Shown here piece after piece: positions 1-9,118 of a stretch of DNA of 64,000 bases. Position numbers and translations under genes: made by a program. The notes beneath the pieces were generated by a model. The model was not told the origin of the DNA and made no database searches. It worked only from the letters and a program-made list of their open reading frames with translations. Origin of the DNA: Kribbella sp. NBC_00382 (GTDB lineage: Bacteria; Actinomycetota; Actinomycetes; Propionibacteriales; Kribbellaceae); NCBI RefSeq assembly GCF_036067295.1, contig NZ_CP107954.1, positions 7,502,001 through 7,566,000 on the forward strand. Reading direction: 5' to 3'. How positions within the stretch are numbered: position 1 is the stretch's first letter; each line of letters opens with the position of its first letter.

Positions 1-1169
1 ACGTTCTTCTGGTGCTCTTCGCCGGTGGTCGCGAACCGGGTCTCACCGGTGTCGAGATTGACCAGGGTGAAGTACTTCCAGGTGCCCGTCGCCGGGTTGA
101 GGGCCGCGCGCAGCATGTCCTTGTCCGGGGAGTTGATCGGCGTCGGCGGCAGTCCCTCGTGCAGGTAGGTGTTGTACGGCGACTGCGTCTCGCGCTGCTG
201 CTTGGAGGTGTAGACGCCACCGGTGCGGCCGACGATGTAGTGGATCGTCGAGTCCATCTGCAGCTTCTGCCCGGCCGCCAGCCGGTTGTAGATGACCCGC
301 GCGACCTTGCCGTAGTCCTCCTTGCGGTTCGTCTCGGCGCCGATGATGCTGGCGACGATCACCGCCTGGTACGGGTCGAGGTGCTTGCGGTTGGCCTTCT
401 GGATCAGCTGCAGGTCGGCCGCGGCCTTGGCGAAACCGGCCGTCGACAAGCGGAGGACCGTGTACGCGTTCGCGTCCTTCGGGATGTCGTAGGTGCCGGG
501 GAGCAGGAAGCCCTCGGGGTTGTTGTTCGCCCACGACGGGAGCTTGAGCTGCTGCGGCTTGCTCATCGCGATCTGAGCGGCGCCGGGCGGGAGCTTGGCC
601 GCCTTGCTCTTCTGCAGCAGGTTGACGATCTCGGCCTTGGTCCGGGCGGGCGGGATGGTGAACCGGGTGACGAGCACCGACTTCGCCGTGTCGAGCAGCA
701 GCTCCAGCGCGGCCTTGGACGACATCTGCTTGTGCAGCGTGTACAGGTTCGCCTGGATCTTCTTGGAGCGCGGGTCGTCGCGGGCGACCCGCTCGAACGC
801 CTTGGCGCTCTTCACCACGCCCTTCTTCTCGAGCGTGTCGGCGATCGACTGGGAGCTCTGCCCGGCGGCGATCTCGACGGTGACCGTCTCGCTGCTGCCG
901 GCGCCCTCGTAGTCGGGGGCGGCGAACACCTTCTCGATCGCGTCGCGGCCCTTGCCGAAACCGACGGCGAGGGCGGCCACCAGGGCGCCCACGACGAGCA
1001 GCGAGACCAGGCCGGCGAAGCAGCCGAAGCCGCGCCGGGCGCGGGTCTTGCGGCGGTTGGCCCGGCGTTCGACCCGGCTCTCCGGGCGCAGGCCGAGATC
1101 GTCCCTGAAGTCCTCGGTCTGGCCGTCGCGGGGGTTGTCGCGGTCTTCGTTCACCGATGTTCCGTTCAC
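1..1169 (-). CDS. mltG: Endolytic murein transglycosylase MltG, C-terminus cut by the window edge
   Basis: Membrane-anchored lytic transglycosylase that cleaves nascent glycan strands during peptidoglycan synthesis. About 47 basic cytoplasmic residues are followed by one membrane segment (residues 48-71) and an extracytoplasmic YceG/MltG domain. The catalytic region around ASIIGAET keeps the glutamate I take to be catalytic (E279); the preceding position, usually Glu in this family as I recall, is Gly. Downstream motifs such as YNRL and SPYNTY are present. The GTG start overlaps the ruvX stop (GTGA), so the two are probably translationally coupled. The last part of the protein lies beyond position 1. 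Confidence 0.93.
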   Translation of the reverse strand, partial: MNGTSVNEDRDNPRDGQTEDFRDDLGLRPESRVERRANRRKTRARRGFGCFAGLVSLLVVGALVAALAVGFGKGRDAIEKVFAAPDYEGAGSSETVTVEIAAGQSSQSIADTLEKKGVVKSAKAFERVARDDPRSKKIQANLYTLHKQMSSKAALELLLDTAKSVLVTRFTIPPARTKAEIVNLLQKSKAAKLPPGAAQIAMSKPQQLKLPSWANNNPEGFLLPGTYDIPKDANAYTVLRLSTAGFAKAAADLQLIQKANRKHLDPYQAVIVASIIGAETNRKEDYGKVARVIYNRLAAGQKLQMDSTIHYIVGRTGGVYTSKQQRETQSPYNTYLHEGLPPTPINSPDKDMLRAALNPATGTWKYFTLVNLDTGETRFATTGEEHQKN

Positions 1170-1624
1170 AGGGGCCTCCCGGGTGGGTTGCCGGTCTCGC
1201 GCTCGAAGTCGAGCGCGTGTTGCAGAATCACGACCGCCGCGGCCTGGTCGACCACGGCCCGCCGCTTGGAGCCCTTCTTACCCCGTTCCCGCAGCATCCG
1301 TTCGGCGGTGACGGTCGTGAACCGCTCATCCACCAGCCGCACCTCCGCCTCCACGTTCGCCGTCCGCAGCAGTTCGCCGAGCTGTACCGAGGTAGCCCGT
1401 ACCTTCACTGCCGCCGGTCCCTCTCCCCCAGACAACGACCGAGGCAACCCGATGATCACCTCGAACGCCTCCAGTTCGACCACAAGTCCGACAATCCGCT
1501 CGAGCGCCCCAGCCCCAGCCCGAACAGTCTCCACCGGCGTAGCAAGAATCCCGTGCGGATCCGAGCTAGCGACCCCGATCCTCGCATCCCCGACATCCAA
1601 CGCGACGCGTACGCCCCGGCGCAT
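1166..1624 (-). CDS. ruvX: Putative pre-16S rRNA nuclease / Holliday junction resolvase-like RuvX (YqgF family)
   Basis: RNase H-fold protein of 152 aa, normal for the family, implicated in 16S rRNA 5' maturation and annotated as a Holliday junction resolvase homologue. It shows the N-terminal strand RVALDVGDARIGVA with the first acidic residue, the IIGLPRSLSG segment, and LVDERFTT before the C-terminal helix. I chose the ATG at 1624 because MRRGVRVALDVG is the usual family start and GGGCGGGGC lies upstream; an in-frame GTG at 1648 would add eight residues. It lies between alaS and mltG, the usual actinobacterial order. Confidence 0.92.
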   Translation of the reverse strand: MRRGVRVALDVGDARIGVASSDPHGILATPVETVRAGAGALERIVGLVVELEAFEVIIGLPRSLSGGEGPAAVKVRATSVQLGELLRTANVEAEVRLVDERFTTVTAERMLRERGKKGSKRRAVVDQAAAVVILQHALDFERETGNPPGRPL

Positions 1625-1660
1625 CAGTGTGCCCCGCCCAGGGTCCACCAGTACAACCGA

Positions 1661-1687
1661 CCGCCGCGCTGCGGTGCAGCGCGGCGG
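1661..1687. terminator. Perfect hairpin between alaS and ruvX
   Basis: CCGCCGCGCTGC, loop GGT, then GCAGCGCGGCGG: a 12-bp perfect stem just after the alaS stop. No U-tract follows, so it may attenuate or stabilise message ends rather than terminate fully. Confidence 0.5.
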
Positions 1688-1718
1688 CTCAGAGGTGTGC
1701 GGGGGCGGAGGTTCATCC

Positions 1719-4388
1719 TCAACCAGTTACTAGTTGGCCGATGGCGTGTTCGACTGCGGCAAGGGCCTTGTCGGCGCCGGAGGCTTCCGTGCCGCCGCCT
1801 TGGGCGACGTCGTCCTTGCCGCCGCCTCGGCCGCCCAGCTGCTCAGCAGCGATGCGGACCAGATCGCCGGCCTTCAGGCGCCATTCGCGGGCTACGTCGT
1901 TGAGGGCGATGACTACGCCAGGCTTGCCGTCGTTGACGCTCAGTACCGCGACAACAGCCGGCTTGTCGGCAGGCATCCGGCCACGCACGTCGAGCGCCAG
2001 CTTGCGCAGGTCGCCGCCGTTGACGCCGTCGGGCGCCCGGTGACCGACATAAGCGACCCCGAAGACGTCCTTGGGAGCCTTCGCCAGCTCCGCACCGGCC
2101 GCCAGCACCTGACCAGCGTGGATCTTCTCCAGCTCCTTCTCGGCGACCCGCAGCCGCTCGGCCAGATCGGCCACCTTCGCCGGCAGCTCCTCCGGCCGCG
2201 TCTTCAGGTTCTCCGAGAGCAGCCGCACCAGCGCCCGCTCGCGACCCAGGTAGTGCAGCGCGTCCATACCGACAAACGCCTCGAGCCGCCGCACACCAGC
2301 ACCAACGGACGACTCACTCGTCACCGTCAGCGCGCCGACCTGCGACGAGTGCTTCACGTGCGTACCACCGCAGAGCTCACGCGACCAAGGTCCGCCGATC
2401 TCCACCACCCGCACGGAGTCGTCATAGGTCTCGCCGAACAGCGCCAGCGCACCCCACTCCCGAGCCTCCGGCAGCGACATGTACTGCGCGGACACCTGCA
2501 GGTCCTGCCGGACAGCCAGGTTCGCGACCTCTTCGATCTCACTCCGCGTCGCCTGGTCCAGCGCCGACGACCAAGCGAAGTCGAGCCGCAGATACCCAGG
2601 CTTGTTGTACGACCCGCTCTGCAACGCAGTCGGGCCAAGCACCTGACGCAACGCAGCGTGGACCACGTGAGTCCCGGAGTGCGCCTGGCAAGCCGAGATC
2701 CGCCACTCCTTGTCGACCTGAGCGTGCACATCAAGCCCAGCCTGCACGGCACCCTCGACGACCTCGACGCGGTGCACGATCAGACCCTTGACCGGCCGCT
2801 GGACGTCGAGCACCTTCAGCTTGAACCCGTCACCGACGATCAGACCTTCATCCGCGATCTGGCCACCGGACTCCGCGTAGAACGGAGTCTTCTCCAGCAC
2901 CACCTCAACGGTCTCACCCTGCTCGGCAGCGCCGGCGATTGCGCCATCCCGCAGCACACCACGGACCTGCGAATCGGTCGCGAGCTCGTCGTACCCGGTG
3001 AACTCGGTGACGCCCTTCTCCCGCAGCTCCCGGTACGCCGAGGTGTCCGCGTGGCCGGCCTTCTTGGCCCGCGCGTCCGCCTTGGCCCGCTCGCGCTGCT
3101 CCTTCATCAACGACCGGAAGCCGTCGGTGTCCACCTGCAGACCCTGCTCGGCGGCCATCTCGACGGTCAGGTCGATCGGGAACCCGTACGTGTCGTGCAG
3201 CTGGAAGGCCTGGTTGCCCGCCAGTTGCGCGTCACCGGAAGCCTTCACGTTCTTCACAGCCAGGTCGAAGATCGTCGTACCGGCGGTGAGAGTACGCCGG
3301 AACGCCTCCTCCTCCGCATAGGCGATCTGGCTGATCCGCGGGAAGTCGGCCTCCAGCTCGGGGTACGACTTCTTCATCTGCTCAAGGCTGGTCGGCAGCA
3401 GCTCCACCAGGCTCGGGTCCTCGTAGCCCAGCAGGCGCATCGACCGGATCGAGCGCCGCAGCAGGCGGCGGAGTACATAGCCGCCCTGCTCGTTGCCCGG
3501 GGTGACGCCGTCGCCGATCAGCATCAGCGCGCTGCGGACGTGGTCCGCGATCACCCGGAAGCGGACGTCGTCGACCTGGTCCGCGCCGTACTTGCGGCCG
3601 CTCAGCTCCGAGGCCTTCTCGATCACCGGGAAGATCTCGTCGATCTCGTACATGTTGTCGACGCCCTGCATCAGGTACGCGACCCGCTCCAGCCCGAGGC
3701 CGGTGTCGATGTTCTTGTTCGGCAGCTCGCCGAGGATCGGGTAGCCCTCCTTGCCGCCACCCTCGCCGCGGATGTTTTGCATGAAGACCAGGTTCCAGAA
3801 CTCCAGGTAGCGGTCGCCCGCCTCCCAGTCCCGGTCGGCGCCGAACTGTGGGCCGCGGTCGATCAGGATCTCCGAGCACGGGCCGCACGGACCCGGGATG
3901 CCCATCGACCAGAAGTTGTCCTTCATCCCGAGCCGGACGATCCGGTCGTCGGGCAGCCCGGCGACCCGCTTCCAGATGTCGATCGCCTCGTCGTCCTCGT
4001 AGTACACCGAGGCGTACAGGACCGACTCGTCGAAGCCGTAGCCGCCGTCGCTGACCGGCTTGGTGACCAGCTCCCAGGCGTACTGGACGGCCTGTTCCTT
4101 GAAGTAATCGCCGAACGAGAAGTTGCCGTTCATCTGGAAGAACGTGCCGTGCCGGGTGGTCTTGCCGACCTCCTCGATGTCGAGGGTCCGGACACACTTC
4201 TGCACGCTGGTGGCGCGCGGGTACGGCGGCGTCTGCTGGCCGACGAAGTACGGCACGAACTGGGCCATGCCGGCCACGTTGAACAGCAGGTTCGGGTCCG
4301 GCGACGGCAGCGGTGCGCTCGGCACCACCGTGTGGCCACGGTCCTCGAAGTAGCTCAGGAACCGCCGGCGAATCTCACTGGTTTCCAT
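1719..4388 (-). CDS. alaS: Alanine--tRNA ligase
   Basis: Class II synthetase that charges tRNA-Ala, with a C-terminal editing domain; 889 aa, full length. The N-terminus has the class II catalytic core (METSEIRRRFLSYF, then NLLFNVAGMAQF and the RHGTFFQMNGNFSFGDYFK region). The editing domain has the zinc-binding HSGTH (H570, H574) and the CGGTH motif near residue 673. The C-terminus carries the DHHA1-like GGRGGGKDDVAQGGG segment. The ATG at 4388 was chosen as the canonical start; a GTG at 4409 would overlap the upstream gene. Downstream of the DUF948/DUF6167 pair and upstream of ruvX-mltG. Confidence 0.98.
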   Translation of the reverse strand: METSEIRRRFLSYFEDRGHTVVPSAPLPSPDPNLLFNVAGMAQFVPYFVGQQTPPYPRATSVQKCVRTLDIEEVGKTTRHGTFFQMNGNFSFGDYFKEQAVQYAWELVTKPVSDGGYGFDESVLYASVYYEDDEAIDIWKRVAGLPDDRIVRLGMKDNFWSMGIPGPCGPCSEILIDRGPQFGADRDWEAGDRYLEFWNLVFMQNIRGEGGGKEGYPILGELPNKNIDTGLGLERVAYLMQGVDNMYEIDEIFPVIEKASELSGRKYGADQVDDVRFRVIADHVRSALMLIGDGVTPGNEQGGYVLRRLLRRSIRSMRLLGYEDPSLVELLPTSLEQMKKSYPELEADFPRISQIAYAEEEAFRRTLTAGTTIFDLAVKNVKASGDAQLAGNQAFQLHDTYGFPIDLTVEMAAEQGLQVDTDGFRSLMKEQRERAKADARAKKAGHADTSAYRELREKGVTEFTGYDELATDSQVRGVLRDGAIAGAAEQGETVEVVLEKTPFYAESGGQIADEGLIVGDGFKLKVLDVQRPVKGLIVHRVEVVEGAVQAGLDVHAQVDKEWRISACQAHSGTHVVHAALRQVLGPTALQSGSYNKPGYLRLDFAWSSALDQATRSEIEEVANLAVRQDLQVSAQYMSLPEAREWGALALFGETYDDSVRVVEIGGPWSRELCGGTHVKHSSQVGALTVTSESSVGAGVRRLEAFVGMDALHYLGRERALVRLLSENLKTRPEELPAKVADLAERLRVAEKELEKIHAGQVLAAGAELAKAPKDVFGVAYVGHRAPDGVNGGDLRKLALDVRGRMPADKPAVVAVLSVNDGKPGVVIALNDVAREWRLKAGDLVRIAAEQLGGRGGGKDDVAQGGGTEASGADKALAAVEHAIGQLVTG

Positions 4389-4392
4389 GGTG

Positions 4393-4644
4393 TTACCGGT
4401 AGTCCTCACGCGTTGAATCGTTCTGGTTTGCCGCTGTGTCGATGCCGAGCGCGTCGCGCAGCTCGGTCTCCCGCTCGGCCATTCCGGCCCGTACCTCGTC
4501 GCCGAAGTGCCGGATCGCGCTGGCCACCTTCTCCGCCGACTGCTGCAGGCTGTCCGGCGCGAGCTGCTGGGCCCGCTTCTTCAGCCGGGTCACCGCGTAG
4601 ACGCCGACGGCGACCCCGATGATCAGCCAGAAGATCCGCTTCAT
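4393..4644 (-). CDS. Small membrane-associated protein, DUF6167-like
   Basis: 83-aa protein with an N-terminal membrane segment (about residues 4-19) followed by a basic stretch and an amphipathic helix ending in GMAERETELRDALG. I recognise it as the DUF6167-type protein that sits between DUF948 genes and alaS in actinobacteria. Its start overlaps the stop of the upstream DUF948 gene by 4 nt (ATGA), so the two are probably co-translated. Function unknown; a cytoplasm-facing membrane partner of the DUF948 protein is a guess. Confidence 0.85.
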   Translation of the reverse strand: MKRIFWLIIGVAVGVYAVTRLKKRAQQLAPDSLQQSAEKVASAIRHFGDEVRAGMAERETELRDALGIDTAANQNDSTREDYR

Positions 4645-5063
4645 CGGACGTCACCCCGCTTCTTCGCCTTGCGCTCGGCCTTCATCTCGTCCTTCACCCG
4701 GCGGGACACGTCGCGGCGCTGGTTCTCGCCGAGCGCCTTGCGGACGCCGTACGTGAACGCAGCGGCCTTCACCAGCGGACCACCAGCGGTCGCCGCGAAC
4801 AAAGACGCGAGCGCGGCCGCATTGGTTGTCACGGTGGTGGCGTTGTCGGTGATCGTGTCCACCTTGGCCAGCTGGGCGTTCGTGGTGGCGACCGTGTTGG
4901 TCACCTCGCCGAGCAACGGAACGCTGGAGTCAGAGACGCCCTTGACCATCACCCGGGTCTCTTCGAAGACCTTGCCGAGCTTGAGGATCGGATAGGCCAG
5001 CAGGCCCACCAGGATGAGCAGTGCGCAGGCTGCTATCAGCCCCGCGACTTCACCGACGCTCAT
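4641..5063 (-). CDS. DUF948 domain-containing membrane protein
   Basis: 140-aa protein with one N-terminal membrane segment (about residues 8-28), then a helical region rich in Thr, Ala and Val, and a basic C-terminus (RRVKDEMKAERKAKKRGD). This matches the DUF948 family found upstream of alaS in actinobacteria. It is the first gene of the alaS-side operon and is transcribed divergently from the surface-polysaccharide operon starting at 5262. Molecular function is unknown. Confidence 0.87.
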   Translation of the reverse strand: MSVGEVAGLIAACALLILVGLLAYPILKLGKVFEETRVMVKGVSDSSVPLLGEVTNTVATTNAQLAKVDTITDNATTVTTNAAALASLFAATAGGPLVKAAAFTYGVRKALGENQRRDVSRRVKDEMKAERKAKKRGDVR

Positions 5064-5261
5064 GGTTACGATCCGCCTTCCGTTCGTCTACCCCGTCCCG
5101 AGACCCCGGGTACCTCAGGGACCTTATCGCGCGGGTAGCACAGTCCTGGCCACAGGGACACCCTCCCTGACCCAGCAGCGAACCAGTGCGCTGCGTCACC
5201 GGATAGGGAATACTGAGGAGAGCTCCGGGGGGAGTTGTTCACGGGTGGGGGGAGACCACGC
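5064..5261. promoter_or_regulatory. Divergent promoter region between DUF948 and the polysaccharide operon
   Basis: About 200 bp with no convincing gene. It must hold the promoter of the leftward DUF948-alaS genes and of the rightward four-gene operon. GGATAGGGAATACT near 5201-5214 is a possible -10 region for the rightward side. GGGGGGAG just before 5262 is the ribosome binding site. Confidence 0.45.
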
Positions 5262-6482
5262 ATGGACGAGACTGCTGTCGCTGTCCTGGGGGCGGGTCCA
5301 CATGGCCTGGCCGCAGCAGCAGCACTTCGGCGCGCGGGCGTGGAGGTCCGCGTCTTCGGCGACCCGATGTCGTTCTGGCGGACGATGCCGGCCGGGATGG
5401 TGCTGAGATCGAACTGGACCGCGACCTGTATCGCGGAGTACGACGGTCCGCTCTCGCTGGACTCCTATCTGGCCGAGACCGGCGCCGAGGTGCCCCGGCC
5501 CGTACCGCTGGACGATTTCGTCGCGTACGGCACCTGGGTGCAGGCGAAGGTGGCGCCCGACGTCGACCGCCGGTGGATCGACCGGGTCACCGCGAGTGAC
5601 GACGGCTTCGTGCTGGAACTGGCCGACGAGTCGCGGATCCGGGCCAGGCGCCTGGTGGTCGCGGCCGGGATCGCCGATTTCGTCAACCGGCCGGACGTCG
5701 CCGCCGGGCTGCCGGGGCAGCTGACTTCGCACACGGCCGACCACGACGACCTGGCGACGTTCGCCGGTCAGGAGGTTCTGGTGGTCGGCGGCGGACAGAG
5801 CGCGCTGGAGTCGGCGGCCCTGCTGCACGAGAACGGCGCCGAGGTCGACGTCGTGGCCCGGGCGGACAACCTCAACTGGCTGCACGGCGGCGTCTGGCAG
5901 CGCCGGCTCGGGCGGCTGAAACCACTCTTCTACGCACCGACCGATGTCGGCCCGCTGGGGATCTCGCGCATCGTCGCCGCACCCGGACTGTTCACCAGCC
6001 TCCCGCGCGCCGTCCAGGAACCGATGGCCCATCGGGCGATCCGGCCGGCCGGCGCCGCCTGGCTGATCCCGCGGCTCGTCGAGGTCCCGATCCGGGTCGG
6101 CGTCTCCGTCACGAAGGCGACCCGGAAGGGCTCGCGGGTCGAGGTCGAGCTGAGTGACGGCGACCGGCGCGAAGTCGACCACCTGATGTTCGGCACCGGG
6201 TACCGGGTCGACATCAGCCGCTATCCGTTCCTTCCTCCGGCATTGGCGGCACGGATCCGCTCGGTCGACGGCTACCCCGTGCTCGGACGCGGAATGGAGT
6301 CGTCCGTGCCCGGACTGCATTTCCTCGGCGCCCCGGCGGCCCGCAGCTTCGGCCCGCTGATGCGGTTCGTCGCCGGCGGCTGGTACGGCGCGGAGTCACT
6401 GACCAGGGCGGTTCGTGGCCGCCCTGGCCGGGCCGCCCACAGCCATGCGGGGCGGCTGGAAGCAATGGGCGGTGGCAGATGA
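5262..6482 (+). CDS. FAD/NAD(P)-binding oxidoreductase in a surface-polysaccharide operon
   Basis: Flavoprotein of about 406 aa with two Rossmann dinucleotide motifs: VLGAGPHGLAA at the N-terminus (FAD) and VVGGGQSALESAA mid-protein (NAD(P)H). The layout resembles flavin-containing monooxygenases and the N-hydroxylating SidA/IucD class. ATG 5262 was chosen because it follows GGGGGGAG by about 7 nt; a TTG at 5235 would add nine residues. Its stop overlaps the ATP-grasp start by 4 nt. The operon partners suggest it acts on a glycan or glycan-linked amino compound, but the substrate cannot be read from the sequence. Confidence 0.85.
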   Translation: MDETAVAVLGAGPHGLAAAAALRRAGVEVRVFGDPMSFWRTMPAGMVLRSNWTATCIAEYDGPLSLDSYLAETGAEVPRPVPLDDFVAYGTWVQAKVAPDVDRRWIDRVTASDDGFVLELADESRIRARRLVVAAGIADFVNRPDVAAGLPGQLTSHTADHDDLATFAGQEVLVVGGGQSALESAALLHENGAEVDVVARADNLNWLHGGVWQRRLGRLKPLFYAPTDVGPLGISRIVAAPGLFTSLPRAVQEPMAHRAIRPAGAAWLIPRLVEVPIRVGVSVTKATRKGSRVEVELSDGDRREVDHLMFGTGYRVDISRYPFLPPALAARIRSVDGYPVLGRGMESSVPGLHFLGAPAARSFGPLMRFVAGGWYGAESLTRAVRGRPGRAAHSHAGRLEAMGGGR

Positions 6483-7669
6483 GCCGGGCCTACGGCTCGG
6501 CCGAGGTGCCCGTCGGCGCGGTGGTCGTCGGTGGTGACTACCAGGGACTGGGGATCGTCCGCAGTCTCGGCCGGTTCGGCGTACCGGTGACCGTGCTCGA
6601 CGACGAGCGTTCGATCTCCCGCGTGTCCAGGTACACGACCGCTCACGAGCGGGTCCCGGAACTGCGGGACCCTGACCAGACCGTGGCCATCCTGATCGAT
6701 GCCTGCAAACGGCTCGGCCTGCAGGGCTCCGTGCTCTACCCGACGCGGGAGGAGACGGTGGCCGCGATCGCCGGTCACCGAGACGAACTGAGTGAGTACT
6801 ACCGGCTGCCAACCCCCGCCTGGTCGGCGGTCAAGCCGGCCTGGGACAAGCGGGAGACGTACCAGCGGGCCGAGCGGCTGGGGGTTCCGGTGCCCCGGTA
6901 CTGGTTGCCGACGTCGCTCGCCGACCTGGCCCGGGTGGACCTCAGCTCGCCGGTGATCGTGAAACCGGCGATCAAGGAGCACTTCTTCTACGAGACCCGG
7001 GCGAAGGCCTGGCGGGTCGACACCCGGGCCGAGCTGGAGGCGGCGTACCGGAAGGCGGTCGAGATCGTCGACCCGGCCGAGGTGATCATCCAGGAACTGA
7101 TCCCCGGCGGCGGTGACCGGCAGTTCGGCTACTGCGCCTTCGTCAGGAACGGCGAGGCGGTGGCCGAGATGACGGTCCGGCGGCTGCGCCAGCACCCGTC
7201 GGACTTCGGCCGGGCCAGCACGTTCGTGGAGACCATCGACCAGCCGGAGCTGGCCAAGCACTCCCTCACCTTCCTGCGCGACATCGGGTACTACGGACTC
7301 GTCGAGCTGGAGTACAAGCAGGACGAGCGCGACGGGCAGTACAAGCTCCTCGACGTCAACGCCCGTACCTGGGGCTACCACTCCCTCGGCTACGCGGCTG
7401 GGGCCGACTTTCCCTACCTGGTCTACCGCGACCAGGTAGGCCTTCCGGTCAGCGAGGCCCAGGCCAGGGCCGGCGTGCGCTGGATCCGGCTGGCCACGGA
7501 CCTGCCGAACGCGGCCCTGGACGTCAAAGCGGGCAGGCTGCGGGTCTGGCCCTACCTGAAGACGCTCAGGCTGGCCGACACCGAAGCGGTGTTCGCCCTC
7601 AGAGATCCGCTGCCCGGCCTGTACGAGGTCGCGCTGCTCCCCTACCTGGCATTCAAGCGGGGGATCTAG
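6479..7669 (+). CDS. ATP-grasp carboxylate-amine ligase-like enzyme
   Basis: 396-aa ATP-grasp protein. The N-terminal domain begins VVVGGDYQGLGIVRSL, followed by the ATP-binding lysine region PVIVKPAIKEHF, and the metal-binding part GLVELEYKQ ... LLDVNARTWGYHSL with the family's Glu and Asn. Such enzymes activate a carboxylate as acyl-phosphate and join it to an amine or thiol. It is coupled to the flavoprotein (ATGA overlap) and followed 2 nt later by a deacetylase gene, so an amine freed by deacetylation is a plausible acceptor. That pairing is inference. Confidence 0.87.
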   Translation: MSRAYGSAEVPVGAVVVGGDYQGLGIVRSLGRFGVPVTVLDDERSISRVSRYTTAHERVPELRDPDQTVAILIDACKRLGLQGSVLYPTREETVAAIAGHRDELSEYYRLPTPAWSAVKPAWDKRETYQRAERLGVPVPRYWLPTSLADLARVDLSSPVIVKPAIKEHFFYETRAKAWRVDTRAELEAAYRKAVEIVDPAEVIIQELIPGGGDRQFGYCAFVRNGEAVAEMTVRRLRQHPSDFGRASTFVETIDQPELAKHSLTFLRDIGYYGLVELEYKQDERDGQYKLLDVNARTWGYHSLGYAAGADFPYLVYRDQVGLPVSEAQARAGVRWIRLATDLPNAALDVKAGRLRVWPYLKTLRLADTEAVFALRDPLPGLYEVALLPYLAFKRGI

Positions 7670-7671
7670 CC

Positions 7672-9114
7672 GTGTTCGAGTCCTCCCATGCCTTCAGCTT
7701 CTTCGACTACTTCCGGATCCCGTACGCCGTCCGCACCAACGCGCGGGAGTCACGGCTAGGGACGCTGACCTCCACCAGCTCGGGGCGAACCTTGTCCTGG
7801 CCCCGCCCGGCCGGCCGGGGTCCGATCGGTGCGGCGCGGTTCCGTGCTCGTAACTACAAGGCCGATCGCTACCAACTGGCCGGTTTCACGATCGTCTGTC
7901 ACCTCTACACGGGCGACGACCTGGTCGGTGAAGGCTGGCGGGCGATCGAACCGATCCTGGACCGGAACGGCCATCAGGTCGCGGCGGTCTGGCAGAACGA
8001 CTCCGGTGACGTCTTCCTGCCCTTCGCCCCGGACGAGACGATCGAGTACCTCCGATCCGAGCGGTACACCACAGTCAGCACCAGCAAAGCGGCCCAGCTC
8101 GCACGCCGGAGCCTGGTCAAGGGGTACTACGTGATCCGGCCGTTGCTGGCCCGCCCGCTACAGCTCCGGATGCGGCGGGCCTTCGCCCGGCACCAGCACG
8201 TTCCGTCCTTCCCGGCCTGGCCGATCGAACACAGCCTGCACACCTTCTACGACTGGTTGTTCGAGCTCAGTACCGGCCTCGCGGGCGAGCCGGTGCCCTG
8301 GATCGATCTGTGGCCGGACGGGCGGTCCTGGGCGATGGTCCTCACCCATGACGTCGAGACTGCCGCCGGTCGCGACTCGATGGAGCTGCTCCGAGCACCG
8401 GAACGTTCGCGCGGCTACCGCTCCTCGTGGAACTTCGCCGGCGGGCGTTACGAGGTCTCCGACGAGATCGTCGAACGGGTGACCTCGGACGGCTGCGAGG
8501 TCGGCGTCCACGGGCTGCGGCACGACGGCCGCGATCTGGCCTCGCGGCGGCTGGTTCATCGGCGGTTGCCGCAGATGCGGGAGAACGCGCGCCGCTGGGG
8601 CGCGGTCGGCTTCCGCTCTCCCGCAACGCAGCGGTCGTGGAAGCTGATGCCGGAACTGGGCTTCGACTACGACTCGTCGTACACCGACTCCGACCCGTAC
8701 GAGCCACAGCCGGGCGGCTGCTGCAGCTATCTGCCGTTCACCAACGGCCCGCTGATCGAGCTGCCGATCACCTTGCCGCAGGACCACACGCTGTTCGAGA
8801 TTCTCGGGCACGCCGATGGCGAGATCTGGCTCGGCAAGGCGCGGGAGATCCGGGAGCGGCGCGGCATGGTGCTGATACTGACCCATCCGGACTACGCGGG
8901 TGACCAGCGGATCGCCACGGCCTGGCGACAACTGCTGGACGAGTTTGCGGGCGACGAGAGCGCATGGCGAGCTCTGCCCCGAGAGGTGGCGGGCTGGTGG
9001 CGAGACCGGGCTGCCAGCCACCTGTGCAGAGGGTCCGACGGCTGGACGCTGACAGGACCCGCCGAATGCCGAGGCGGTATCCGGCAGACCGTACCGGTCG
9101 AGCGAGGGAGCTAG
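7672..9114 (+). CDS. Polysaccharide deacetylase family protein with N-terminal extension
   Basis: 480 aa. About 210 N-terminal residues I cannot assign to a family precede a NodB-like deacetylase domain. The metal triad is visible: LTHDVE (H226, D227) and VHGLRH (H280, H284). Later FRSPATQ and LTHPDY fit the substrate-pocket strands. No signal peptide is seen, so it probably acts in the cytoplasm on a lipid-linked or nucleotide-linked sugar rather than on exported polymer. The GTG start follows GGGGGA and lies 2 nt after the ATP-grasp stop. Confidence 0.87.
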   Translation: MFESSHAFSFFDYFRIPYAVRTNARESRLGTLTSTSSGRTLSWPRPAGRGPIGAARFRARNYKADRYQLAGFTIVCHLYTGDDLVGEGWRAIEPILDRNGHQVAAVWQNDSGDVFLPFAPDETIEYLRSERYTTVSTSKAAQLARRSLVKGYYVIRPLLARPLQLRMRRAFARHQHVPSFPAWPIEHSLHTFYDWLFELSTGLAGEPVPWIDLWPDGRSWAMVLTHDVETAAGRDSMELLRAPERSRGYRSSWNFAGGRYEVSDEIVERVTSDGCEVGVHGLRHDGRDLASRRLVHRRLPQMRENARRWGAVGFRSPATQRSWKLMPELGFDYDSSYTDSDPYEPQPGGCCSYLPFTNGPLIELPITLPQDHTLFEILGHADGEIWLGKAREIRERRGMVLILTHPDYAGDQRIATAWRQLLDEFAGDESAWRALPREVAGWWRDRAASHLCRGSDGWTLTGPAECRGGIRQTVPVERGS

Positions 9115-9118
9115 ACAA

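Noticed and set aside
12..1733. 573-aa open frame on the plus strand opposite mltG and ruvX
   Set aside because: Low-complexity Arg/Leu/Val/Gly translation, the usual antisense frame of a high-GC gene; mltG and ruvX on the other strand have clear family motifs.
1734..4622. 962-aa plus-strand open frame opposite alaS
   Set aside because: Antisense shadow of alaS with no recognisable domain; alaS motifs are unambiguous.
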